From contig JACDOX010000035.1 in assembly GCA_014549065.1 (NCBI GenBank), positions 145,335-209,334 on the forward strand: a stretch of 64,000 nt of DNA, read 5' to 3'. The notes under the pieces are model-generated. The model made no database searches. It worked only from the letters and a program-made list of their open reading frames with translations, and was not told the origin of the DNA. Both the position numbers and the translations under genes were made by a program. Positions 34,701 to 44,000 of this stretch are shown in pieces; within the stretch, counting starts at the first letter, position 1, and each line of letters starts with the position of its first letter. This stretch comes from Cardinalis cardinalis (lineage: Eukaryota; Chordata; Aves; Passeriformes; Cardinalidae).

Positions 34701-37700
34701 AAGTCAGGGTGGTGATTGTTTAAGAAAAGGGAGGGTGAAATACTGATTTATGCAAAAGAAGGCATTTGGTAATACCTGAATTCTATTTTCTTGTCATGAT
34801 AGCAATGTGATAAAAATATCAGCTGGGAAGGGCTGACCCGCTTGTGGTACAGAACAAGAGGAAAGAATACTTAATATTTTCTGTCTCTGAATTTTCCTTT
34901 CATACTTAATGACTTCATCCTTGAAATCAGTAATGCCTTCCAACACACCTAATGTTCGTCGGACAAAAAGGATACGGCTGAGACCTCTGGAATACTGGAG
35001 AGGCGAGCGCATAAATTATACTATGAAACCTTCAGGTATTAGTTCTAAAATACCCATATTGCTTCCTTCTGACAAAGCAGAGCAGAAAAATCTGAGTTGA
35101 TCTTGCGCTGTGCAAGCCTTGAGATGCTTACTATTGGGTAACTTTTAAAAAAAGATTATTTGTGGTCTCCAGTTACTTAGTCATCTCTCCATGTAGTTTT
35201 CTTCTCTTCTGACACTCCTGTGTCAGCTGAAAATATCATCAGTGGAGCATGTTAAGTACTTTTGCCTTCACTGTTGAGGGAAGAACAGAACAGTTTCTCT
35301 GTAGTAGTGGGAATCTTATGTCAGAGATTGTGTGTGTGATACTGGAAAAAGAGACAATCTACTGGATCATTCATTGGAGCATTTCTTTTTGTGTAAGGAT
35401 TGTTTTCGAGAGCAGACACTGTAACATTTTATGGTCTCAGTGTTAAATACCCTAAGTGAGAAAATATATCTGGTTCTCAGTAATTTCTTTACTGACAATT
35501 CAGCCTAGTTTAGTCCTTTCCTAATTAATTAGTTCACTCAAGATAGTATTTCTTTGTATCTGTAAAAGTGATATTTATCTTAAAAATTATTTGCATGTCA
35601 TGGCTTTCTGAAATGTTCTTTGAAATTTGATAAAATAATTTTCAAAATGTCTCAAGTTGCATTGCACTCCAAAGTACTTAATGTTAAAAAGTTCATTGTT
35701 TCTTCTGGCTTTCTAAAGTGATCTGAAAAGTTCAGCATCAAGGAAGTCTATTCTCAATTGAAATGCTGATTGGTTGTGCAAGTTCTTTTAAATTTACTAT
35801 GAGTTAGTGGACTTTGTTTAACTTCCTTTTGTTTCAGGAGGGCTTGTGATGAGTGGACTCGTGCGTCCAGAAACAGAATCTCCCAGGAAGAGTAAAAGGA
35901 GGAAGGATTGTCCCAAGCAGAAAACAGATAAAACAGGTAGGAACAAAGACTTTTTTCCTTTGGATACCTTAAAAAGTCTCTTTAATCAAATGCTCTACTG
36001 CTCTAAGATTTTTCTCCCATAATCACTCAGTTCTCTCTCTGGGTGAAAATAATTTTAAACCATAATTTATTAATGTAATCTGATGAGGAAGAACCTGCTC
36101 CTACTGGATCTATAGCAATGCTGTATATCGTTGTAGTAAAATTGTTCACTTTTCAGCGTAAGAAAGGAAGAAATGCTAGACATACCCAGAAGTGCTGTTG
36201 TGCCTTTAAAGCAGGGGCTGAAGAGACTAAACTGTACTCATTTTGTGTTCAGATCNTGATGCTAGTGTGCATGGTTAAGGTATAAAAACTTGTAGCCATT
36301 TTGCTGAAGCCTGTAATACATCTGAAAGTGTTAGTAGGGCTTCAAGCTATTGTAGTTTAAATACAAAACCACAACAGAGTAGGTGAAGAGAGAGCTTTAA
36401 GAACAGTGCATAAAATGGTTAAAAGTGGGCAATAAATGGATGTTTAAGCAAACCTAGACTCTCTGGCCAGTATATAATAAACATGTAAGTAGTGCTCAGA
36501 AAAGAGAGTCAAAGTCTAAAAGCCAAGTTATTTTTGCTGTGCTCTCTGGAAGATGTTGTAATGCTATAGAGCCTTTCTTTATGGGGACTGTCTAGAGCTT
36601 TTGTTTGAAGCTGAAACNTTTCTCTGTGAAGTTATAGAACTATTAAAAAAGTGCTAACAAACATGGAAAATGCCATATGGTTCTAGTACTAAACTAATCA
36701 GGACTGACATCATTATCAGAGAAATAAGGAAGAAAACAATCACTGTTGGTACCAATTTCTGATTTTACATGTGTTTCATGTAAGTTTTATTCCTTACCTC
36801 AAAAAGAAAGTGGTNGGACTAGAGAAAGTTTAGGGAAAGCTCATCAAAAATGTAAAAGGACTTCCTGTAGTGAATTCTCCTCAACCCTGAAGAGAGTACT
36901 ATGGAGGCCTCTAAGGAAGAGGTCTAAAAACACCTCTGAAATCATGAGTGACATAGAGAAAGGAAATAGAAGTAAATGGTCTTGTTGGGGTTTTCTGCTT
37001 ATTTTTTTAAACACAAGAACTAGAAGGTGTGGAAGGAAGACAGTGAGAACTGGGTTATTCAGCAAAATAAGGTGGCCATTCTCANTGTGTGCTTCCTCCC
37101 CAGAATATTATGCATATAAGTATTTATGTAGTTTCAAGGCAAGAACCAGATATGTTAACAAGAGAGTTAATAGATCTAAATAAAGTGTGGGAGCCCCAGG
37201 TTAGAGGTGGAAAGTATTCCATTGAATATATTATATTCAGTATATTATTATGGCATTTTGAGGAATGGAAGGACTACCTGCTTTGGGCCACTTATGGGAG
37301 ACAGGACCCTTGTATAGATCAATATTTGGTCTAAGTACAGTTTGTATTGTAATATAAATCACTTGCAGCCCATGAGAACCTGAGCTGGTAGTGATTGTTC
37401 ATATTGTATCTTACAAGAACTATTGGTTGCTTCAAGTGCCTTTGAACTGTCTTCCAGAAGAGATTGATTTCCTCTGTGGCAGACATTCATCCTCAGAGAT
37501 AGTCTTTCACTTACATCCTTGAGTCTTAGTGATGTATGTAAGGCCTGTCAGCCAAGTAAAATTTCTAGCACAAATTCTTAAATGTTATTGATACAATAAA
37601 AATTCTGTTTTTATAGCTATAGCNTTGTACCTGTTGCTGCTGCTTTTTATAGAGAGATGGTTATGTTGGAACAAAGCTGTTCAAACACAGTAACTTTCTT

Positions 37701-40700
37701 CCTCCCTGTCTTACTGTAAGAGTATTTAAGCTGCCATGAGTGCCTACAAAGTGCCATAGCTTGCCTTTAGCATGCTTCTTCTGTCTGTGTTTAAAGAAAT
37801 TTCCTGCGCACTGTAGAGCTAAAATTGTCTGCTTAAGAGAATTCTGCAAGAGAGCTTTGGGATATTTATTCTGCCATGAACATTCTAAAGCATCTCTTTT
37901 CTGTTTGGAAAGCATAGTGTTGTCATCAATTCTTAGGATATTTCTTTCTCTGGAAAAGTCCTTTTTTATTATAGCAATAGTTCTCAGATTTACAACTTAG
38001 AGTGAGATTCCTGTAATGTTACTTCTTGAGAAAAGGAAAATTGGACATGTGCTTATTTTTGTATGCTTTCTCTCTTAAGTCCCCTGATGCCTATCAACAA
38101 TAGGTTGAGCAAAACCACCTGTTCTTCACTCTTCATCATGTATTTCATATTCTCTTAGCATCTGTTGCTANAAAAACACTTCTCTCAAAACATGGAGTTT
38201 AGTTTTGAATAAATGCTGTTGTTAATAGCATAGGATAAATAGTTGACATTTCCTCAGGAAATTCCTTAGGAAGTGTTCATTTATAACACACAGAAATTAT
38301 TTCAGTGAAAAAGACATTTTCAAAGAATTGTTATGGATGGTTTTCTTTATTTGAAGGAAGTGTGTTCAGTCTATTTAGTCACTTATTAAAGGAAATTTAA
38401 GTACTTAATGTGTGACATTGGAATTGTAGAAAAGTTGTGCTTAAATTATTAACTTCTTGAAATCTATATTGATTACTTTTTTGGTCTTGTTTTGGTTTCT
38501 TTGTATCCTCAGATAGAGGAGAGATACCTGCAAGTTTGGACCACAGCCTAGCTGATGCATCTAAGCCAGTCATTGTACTGGACCCAGTTACAAATAATGA
38601 AGTGCATCTAGGTGAGTTGATGGATGGGACCAAGGGGCTTCCTGAATTATGTAGACTTACAAGAAAAAAAAACGTTCATGCCACATTGTGCATAAAAAGG
38701 TGTGGATCTGAAATATTCATTTGTCTTCTGGAGAAAGTTCTGAGGGAGACATAAAAGTGTCCTAATTTTTCAGCTTAATGTTGAATCTGGCTTTTGAAGG
38801 AAACAGTATGAAACACTGAAACATTATGTTTTGCACTGAGCTTGTAACAAGACTGATTATGTGGTAGCATTAATGTTAATCTCCTGGATATTTTTTGTAG
38901 ATTGTATAAACACTGCAGACAGTCAAACTTACTTCTTCAAAGATGAAGCAGTAGAAATACACAAAAATTTGAATACTTCTCTTTTTGCAACTGGTAGATT
39001 GATTCTGAAACCATATAAAGAAAAGGGGCACCAGTTTGTCGACATGGATACAATAGTAAGTGTGCTTTTTAAAAGTTTTTATGAAATGGACTTTGTAAAC
39101 AGAAGATCTTTTGGGGTGGTTGGAAATAACATATGAAGTTGAGAGGTCTGCCCTACCCCCCAAAACAAATGAACATTAATGAATTGTTTACTGAAGGTTC
39201 TTTGCATGCATATTGCCCTGCTTTGCTTTGTATTAAATCTGTATGTCCATCTGCTCCTACTTTGTAAATCTTGCAGGCATGACATCAGAAAAATAAAACT
39301 GGAGCCCATCTCCCTTTTGAACATCTTATTTTTCATCAGTATGGAGAAAAGAGATTGCAAGTCTGCTGGCTGATTTGGGTTTTTATCTTTGTTATGTGTG
39401 TGCAAGTGTTTTCTTGGATATCTTCCTTAAATGGTGCTAACCTTAGAACCTTTTGGCTTCTATTAAGGCTTTCCATATTATCCATGGCAAAGTAATTGTG
39501 ACATTACATAACACATCGTATTACCTGACTGCAGGGGACTGCTTCTATGTTCCAGCAGGTGAGTGTGTGTGTTTGTTGGGAGGTGCAGGAGACTAAATCA
39601 GCATGCTAGGAATCAAAACCAAACAGAGTGACTGAATAGACAATGGGACAGTACGGGGTGAGGAAGAATGGAATGTGACACAACACTGGACATGGGTTGA
39701 TGATCCAATGGTTGAATGCAGGGNTACACATACCTCTTGTTTATGTGAGTTGGCCTCAAAGTTTTGTTGACACTACCAAGTTCTAAGAGTAAATTTCTCT
39801 TGGTTTTCTGGTTCTGTCACTAACTGTAGCATTGAGGAAACATCACAGACAGCCTAATGTTACTANTAATTAATAGAATTGTTTCTGTCACCACATGCTT
39901 GCTGCTTTTTTCCTATGTAAACTTATGAAAATCCATTTGGATCAGTTCACCATATTTTGTGCTTTGTGCTCGTATATAGAAGGTTTGACTATCCTGTTGA
40001 ATAGGTTCTAACTTCATATGTTTTCTTGAGAATTTAAAGACCTGATTTTGTCCTTCTGGTATAAAAGTGGCATGAATTCCATATGGGAGGCTGTTCATCA
40101 GTGGGTTAAGACTAGTCTGGAGATTTCATAGTAGTGTTAAAGCAGGCTGTACATGAAGCTGTAGAGAGCTTTTGTACAGCTTTCTTGTGAAGAGGCTTAT
40201 CTTTAGAAAATGAGGAATTAGCCCATTTTTTCCCTGTTAACTTTTCAGCACAGTCTCNTGACTGAACAGTCATCGCTCAGTTAATGCTTGGTGCTTTGAA
40301 GCTGTTTTTTGGTGTTACAATCTTAAAAGTCTAGTGGGTCTGCAGAGACAGTTTTGTCATTTGCTTTTTGGGAAAGCAGATTATATAAAATACTGAAAGT
40401 TTTGTGTGACCATAAGGATCTACACTTCATTCTTCCCTGCTTCCTGATGGCTGCTCTCAGTATGGCTGGATGGGCAATGCAATGTTTGTGGCAGGTGATC
40501 CCTGTAATTCAATGTGTGGCCGTATATGAATGTGAGGATGTTGTTCATTCCCAGCGTTCAGGGCCTATTAGATAATTCTGTTTTCTGGTCATGTTAGTGT
40601 GCAAAACTCAAGTGAAGATCTGCAGATAAGTTTCCATGTGCAGTTTTTATTGATAGTTTCTGTAGGAATAAATTAAAGTAAATTCAGTCACCTTAAAGTT

Positions 40701-41039
40701 TTATTGTTGGTTTTGAGAGCTGAGAGCTCATGCCTGTTACATTCTTCTCAGTAAAAATCTTCTAAGCACAGATGAAAGTAAATGACATTAGGTGTATTCC
40801 TTGTCATCTCTTTGAAATGCACTGACCTGCCTGTAAGAGTGCCATCCTAGATTAAGAGCTAATATTCCTTCTGTTAAAATATAATAATTATACTTGGCTG
40901 ACTGGAGAGGACTTAAAAAATTGCCAGTGGATCCTAAGGAAAACTTACTCTGTTTTTCTTTGTAGGAAATGGATATAACATACGTAATCTTCTGAATGAA
41001 GAAAGTGTTCTTCTCTTCACACAACTCAAAGACAGGTGA
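22740..41039 (+). CDS. CENPC: CENPC, centromere protein C (complete, 18 coding exons)
   Basis: CENP-C is the inner-kinetochore scaffold. Its N terminus binds the Mis12 complex, its CENP-C motif grips CENP-A nucleosomes, and its C-terminal cupin fold dimerises. Eighteen GT-AG exons in consistent phase give 914 residues; human has about 943. Seen: LKKDYRARFC at residues 8-17, keeping the Lys/Tyr/Phe pattern used for Mis12 binding; lysine- and serine-rich middle (about 100-700) with FIIDES-like EFLIDES near 270; CENP-C motif NVRRTKRIRLRPLEYWRGER at about 715-734; cupin at about 810-914 with SLFATGRLILKP, YYLTAGDCFYVP and EESVLLFTQL. The start ATG at 22740 is chosen because it lies in the CpG island and gives the expected short first exon. 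No match to the mammalian central nucleosome-binding motif was found. The stop overlaps a donor-like CAGGTGAAG, so a longer tail is possible. Confidence 0.95.
22780..22850 (+). repeat. TGTC-rich low-complexity tract
   Basis: Imperfect repetition of TGTC/TGTG steps just inside CENPC intron 1, at the edge of the CpG island. Interrupted copies such as TGTCCGCG are present. The open frames on either strand here follow from composition. Confidence 0.75.
24033..24079 (+). CDS. CENPC: CENPC exon 2, Mis12-binding segment
   Basis: 47 bp between TTCACAG and GTAATT. Encodes NRLKKDYRARFCHGG. Leu8, Lys9, Tyr12, Phe16 and Cys17 line up with human Leu9, Lys10, Tyr13, Phe17 and Cys18. Confidence 0.93.
25129..25190 (+). 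CDS. CENPC: CENPC exon 3
   Basis: 62 bp between TTCTAG and GTAAGC. Encodes NKIVLQPGQNVLKLIQDCFE (residues about 22-41); the GQNVLxxxQDCFE pattern is conserved with human. Confidence 0.93.
25513..25601 (+). CDS. CENPC: CENPC exon 4
   Basis: 89 bp between TTCATAG and GTGAG. Encodes CSSDLTINSPNSSTFVLKNE and the following basic residues, ending in phase 0 at residue 71. Confidence 0.85.
26650..26740 (+). CDS. CENPC: CENPC exon 5
   Basis: 91 bp between ATGACAG and GTTGGT. Encodes PEAGSASSVKRARESAEPSP and on to residue 102. The N at 26718 is silent (CCN, Pro). Low conservation; called by splice sites and phase. Confidence 0.75.
26844..27060 (+). CDS. CENPC: CENPC exon 6
   Basis: 217 bp between TGGCAG and GTAAGT. 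Encodes residues 102-174, Lys/Ser/Pro-rich, for example KKTESPVSKSEKNNTLKDVE. Ends in phase 2 and joins the next exon as K-L-H-F-D-K. Confidence 0.82.
27290..27351 (+). other. CENPC: Possible alternative CENPC exon with stop
   Basis: A strong acceptor (CTTTTTTTCCAG) ends at 27289. Joined to exon 6, the frame continues KVHQTINFSDRLDFFSESY and stops at TGA 27349-27351. Splicing exon 6 directly to 27919 keeps the full-length frame, so this would be a truncating alternative exon. No nearby AATAAA follows. It may equally be a chance acceptor. Confidence 0.2.
27919..28125 (+). CDS. CENPC: CENPC exon 7
   Basis: 207 bp between TTTGTAG and GTTTGT. Begins LHFDKR, similar to LNFDDK of human, and ends with TEKTFSSAVLAAVATRR, similar to the human KKSFSTLFLETVKRK segment. 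The N at 28048 is silent (GCN, Ala). Confidence 0.88.
28300..28679 (+). CDS. CENPC: CENPC exon 8
   Basis: 380 bp between CTTTAG and GTAAGT. Holds ENECEFLIDESGGASFTSWI, matching the human EDEFIIDES...SWITIPRK segment, followed by lysine-rich sequence with likely nuclear-localisation clusters. Confidence 0.92.
29331..30168 (+). CDS. CENPC: CENPC exon 9, large middle exon
   Basis: 838 bp between TTGACAG and GTAAGC, residues 370-649. Lys/Ser/Glu-rich, predicted disordered, with acidic ETESSDEEQ and SSDSGPGEEELE patches and basic runs such as KKKQTAKRKLPK. The frame would stop at TAA if not spliced at 30169. No RRxSxRPSxWW-type central motif is seen. Confidence 0.93.
30720..30758 (+). CDS. CENPC: CENPC exon 10 (micro-exon)
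   Basis: 39 bp, 13 codons, between ATTCTAG and GTAATT. Encodes DSFVAEKVVSCQ. Phase 2 on both sides, so it can be skipped without breaking the frame. Confidence 0.75.
31976..32043 (+). CDS. CENPC: CENPC exon 11
   Basis: 68 bp between TTTGCAG and GTAATG. Encodes GPVLEDGLISSIKTPEQDDI and SS. Called from splice sites and phase (2 in, 1 out). Confidence 0.8.
32436..32610 (+). repeat. G/T-rich low-complexity tract
   Basis: About 170 bp nearly free of A and C on the + strand, made of TTTGT/GGTTT steps, in CENPC intron 11. It generates spurious frames on both strands. Confidence 0.85.
33118..33186 (+). CDS. CENPC: CENPC exon 12
   Basis: 69 bp between TTTTCAG and GTAAGA. Encodes DNSEDLDYKLRQLLSDEIAK and HKI. 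Symmetric phase 1; it leads into the CENP-C motif exon. Confidence 0.8.
33449..33947 (-). repeat. LTR-like dispersed repeat, copy 2
   Basis: About 500 bp that is the reverse complement of the 14910-15403 element. It starts TGTTAAGGAAAC on the + strand and keeps the shared blocks, including TACTCTG-rich ends and GGGCTTTTGTACCC (TATA-like TACAAAAG on the - strand). It lies in CENPC intron 12. Contains four single Ns. Not coding. Confidence 0.75.
34931..35035 (+). CDS. CENPC: CENPC exon 13, CENP-C motif
   Basis: 105 bp between AAATCAG and GTATTA. Encodes the family's diagnostic motif, NVRRTKRIRLRPLEYWRGER, residues about 715-734. The Arg that enters the H2A/H2B acidic patch and the Tyr-Trp pair that contacts the CENP-A tail are both present. 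Confidence 0.97.
35838..35936 (+). CDS. CENPC: CENPC exon 14
   Basis: 99 bp between GTTTCAG and GTAGGA. Encodes GLVMSGLVRPETESPRKSKR and further basic residues, matching the GGFVISGVLSP segment of human just after the motif. Confidence 0.92.
38513..38611 (+). CDS. CENPC: CENPC exon 15
   Basis: 99 bp between TCCTCAG and GTGAGT. Encodes DRGEIPASLDHSLADASKP then VIVLDPVTNNEVHL, corresponding to the strand leading into the cupin fold. Confidence 0.92.
38901..39055 (+). CDS. CENPC: CENPC exon 16, cupin domain
   Basis: 155 bp between TTTGTAG and GTAAGT. Encodes DSQTYFFKDEAVEIHKNLNT and SLFATGRLILKPYKEKG, first half of the C-terminal dimerisation fold. Confidence 0.94.
39468..39558 (+). CDS. CENPC: CENPC exon 17, cupin domain
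   Basis: 91 bp between ATTAAG and GTGAGT. Encodes AFHIIHGKVIVTLHNTSYYL and TAGDCFYVPA, the central strands of the cupin barrel. Confidence 0.94.
40966..41039 (+). CDS. CENPC: CENPC last coding exon (exon 18)
   Basis: 74 bp from TTTGTAG to TGA 41037-41039. Encodes NGYNIRNLLNEESVLLFTQL then KDR. Human ends at the same place (FTQIKR). The last codons read GAC AGG TGA, so a CAG|GTGAAG donor overlaps the stop. Confidence 0.92.
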
Positions 41040-44000
41040 AGAACTTTCTGCAAAGAAGTTTGCTTAAACACTTGTCAAATTTTTGTATGTTCTGAAGTCC
41101 TTTTTATGTACAAAAATGTTTGAGTGGGCCCACCCTAACATTACAAATGAATACAGAGCAGCTGAAATCAAGATAAGAAGAGCTGAGGGAAAAAACCCAG
41201 AGGAATGTTGGTAGTTTGCTGTCAAACTGAAATGACATGCTGAAGGGCCTTGCTCTGCATCAGTTACTGTTCTTGTGCCATCCAGTGACAGAAGGNTATA
41301 AGTATGATATGTGTGGGTGTATTTGTTGTTCCAAATTGTATCAATATGCCTAATCTCCCTAAAGATGCTTAGCACTTGAAAAAACGTTGGCATCCTGAGC
41401 TAACATCTGATAGATAGTCTTAACGACTGCCTGGTACAACCTGCTTAGAATAATCTCTGTTTAAATGGCAAACCTGCTGTTTGCATTCCAGTAATTGTTG
41501 TCTAGGAGATGGGCTGCTGCAAGGCTGCTGTGCTGGGGTCCAGCTGCCTTCTCATATGTTAACGACAGGCAACCCTTCCTTGTCTGGCAGCTGGATGATT
41601 AGTGCCTCCAATCTGAATAGGAAAATAGGAGCTCTTAAGTAGGAGCTTATCAGTTGTGGCTTTTGTGTGGAAGCTATGGCCTGATTAGCTCTGAACATTG
41701 TTGATAGCTTTATTTTGTGTAACAGTGATAGGTCATTGCCAAATGTATTACTTTAATATCTCCTTTTGATTTGCTTGCTGTGTTCCTGGATAATAATGAG
41801 GACCTTTGGGAAAGCTGTAATTATACTGTATACTCCAGAAGCCAAGTCTAGACAGCAGATGGTATACATAGCATTTGTCTCCCAAGCTCTTCGAGGTTCC
41901 TTCTGGCTGAAGATAAGGATAAACTACAGCTCTTCTCATATGCTGCTTTCTCTCTCTGGTCATTGCTATCCTTGAAGAGAAGGAGATAAGGAAAATTGAA
42001 TTGGAATCGTGAACTCTTAAGGACTTGAGGATTGAGCACTAACCTTGTACCAGTCTTGGCCATGATCTTTATGCTAAATCTAGAGTATATGTTAAAGTAG
42101 GAAAGAGGAATTGGCTTTCAGCTCTCAGCTAATTTCCTGTGTCTGTGAAAGGTCTTGGACACCAAGATTATGCTTCTGTGAAAGATCCTTTGGATTGGGG
42201 AATTTGAGCTAATACTTTGTCAATCTCTTTCAAGCAGTAGTTCTATGGTTAGTGCATATGTAGACTGACAGTGGAAATACTTGGTAAAAGTTGTGTGCTG
42301 TCTTTTCATTCATGGCTAAGTCACATGTAGCTCTGAGAAGATGAAACAGCAATGTGCCTGTCTTGAAGCAAACTATTTACTGTCAGTGTTCAGACTACAC
42401 AGAAGGTCTTTTTTTTTCCAGTCCTTTTTTTTCAACTTTTGTAAGCAGTTTAAGAGTTAAAAAAGAAAAAAGTAATTTGGTCACTAGGTATAAATTTGAT
42501 GTTGGCAGCTTTTCTAAATTTTGGGCTTGGGTTGGTCTCTTCAAGGTCAGCNAGATTCAAATAATGTCCTTCCTGTGCTGGAGCCATACCAGCTACCAGA
42601 TGGGCACACATGCTGTCTCACTGCTTGAGGGGATCCCACCCACTAAAACGTTTAGTTTTTAAGTCTTTCAGCTCCTCAGGCCTACAGAGATCTGGAACTT
42701 TGCCACTTGGAAAAAGTACAGGGCTAGGATTAAACCTAAGACTCTGCTTCTAACTCAAGCAGGTCTCCCAGCAGTCAGGCCATGGATGTGATGGTCTCTG
42801 ATCCCAGCAGCAAATTGGCTCCAGTTAAAAATGAGAACAAGAAAACTTTTCAGTTGTGTTAATAGCCAGGGAGTTCTGAACAAAAATACCCTGCAGATTC
42901 TTTTCTGTGTTACCTGTCTGCAGATTGGGTAGCAGAAGGATGGATACTTAAGGGGTTAGTGTAGGTAACTTATGTGTATGGACTTACAGGGCTTGTGGTC
43001 CTAAAGGAGAGTGTGGGAGGATGCTGTGGCAGAGCTCAGCAGGCTGTTGCTTGCCAGGGCTGTGTTTTCATTTGGTGAGCTGGGATGAGAAGTGATGACA
43101 ATGTCATATCAGGCACAAATGTGTCTTTGCCCCCTGCAACTTGGCAGCAAGATCGTGGGGGGGTTTTCTTTTGAGTCAAGAGAAATAGTTCTTCAGGATG
43201 CTTTCTAAGGCAGATTTAATGTGTGCAGACCTTTTCCTGACACAGGCTGGAAAGTGCAGATGTTCAAATGCAGGTTTCAGGTCAGCATGCCTGTTTGTGT
43301 TTTCCTAATTCTATGGCTGGGAGTGTCAAGGAGAACGGGGCAGATTTGGTAAAGTATGTCACTTTTTAGGCTGGATAGCTTTGTTGCCCTCTGGCTGCTT
43401 GTTTTTTTGAGAGAAATGTCATGTGTAGCTTGCAGAGAACATTTTGTAGCTGAACTACATCTAAATATGTTTGTGGTTTGCTTTTTTAAAGAAGCAATAT
43501 CAGGTTTGTCAAGGGATGTTCTCTGGAATATTGCTCTGGTTTAGCAACAATTCTATTATTTGTCAGTAGATGGGGCTTCAAGCACAGCTCTTAGTCCTTT
43601 GCTGGCCTCTGTGCTCATTAGTGTCTGGTTTTTGAAAGGCAGGNAGATCAGTGTGTTAGAGGTGGAGATAAATTTAGTTGAATTCTCTTGCAAGGAGATG
43701 TAAATCAGTTGCCATTCTCACTAGGACTTAACTACTGAAGGTTGCTAAGTTCATTCAGTTACATGGATGTTGTACTTGTTGCAGCCACTTGCACAAAATT
43801 GTTCTTTAAAACATTAGTACGCAGCAGGACCTGGATTGTTCACTGTTGGTCTGGATTGCATTTAAAATTTTTTTTCTTCAACTTGGCACTTGTTAGAAAT
43901 TTGCTGCTGTGTCATTAGCCTAAATATAGTGTGAGGAGGTGCAGGAGAGTCTTCTGAGTGCCAGGGCTCCTATGGCTGCTGAATTCTGCAGTGTGTCAAT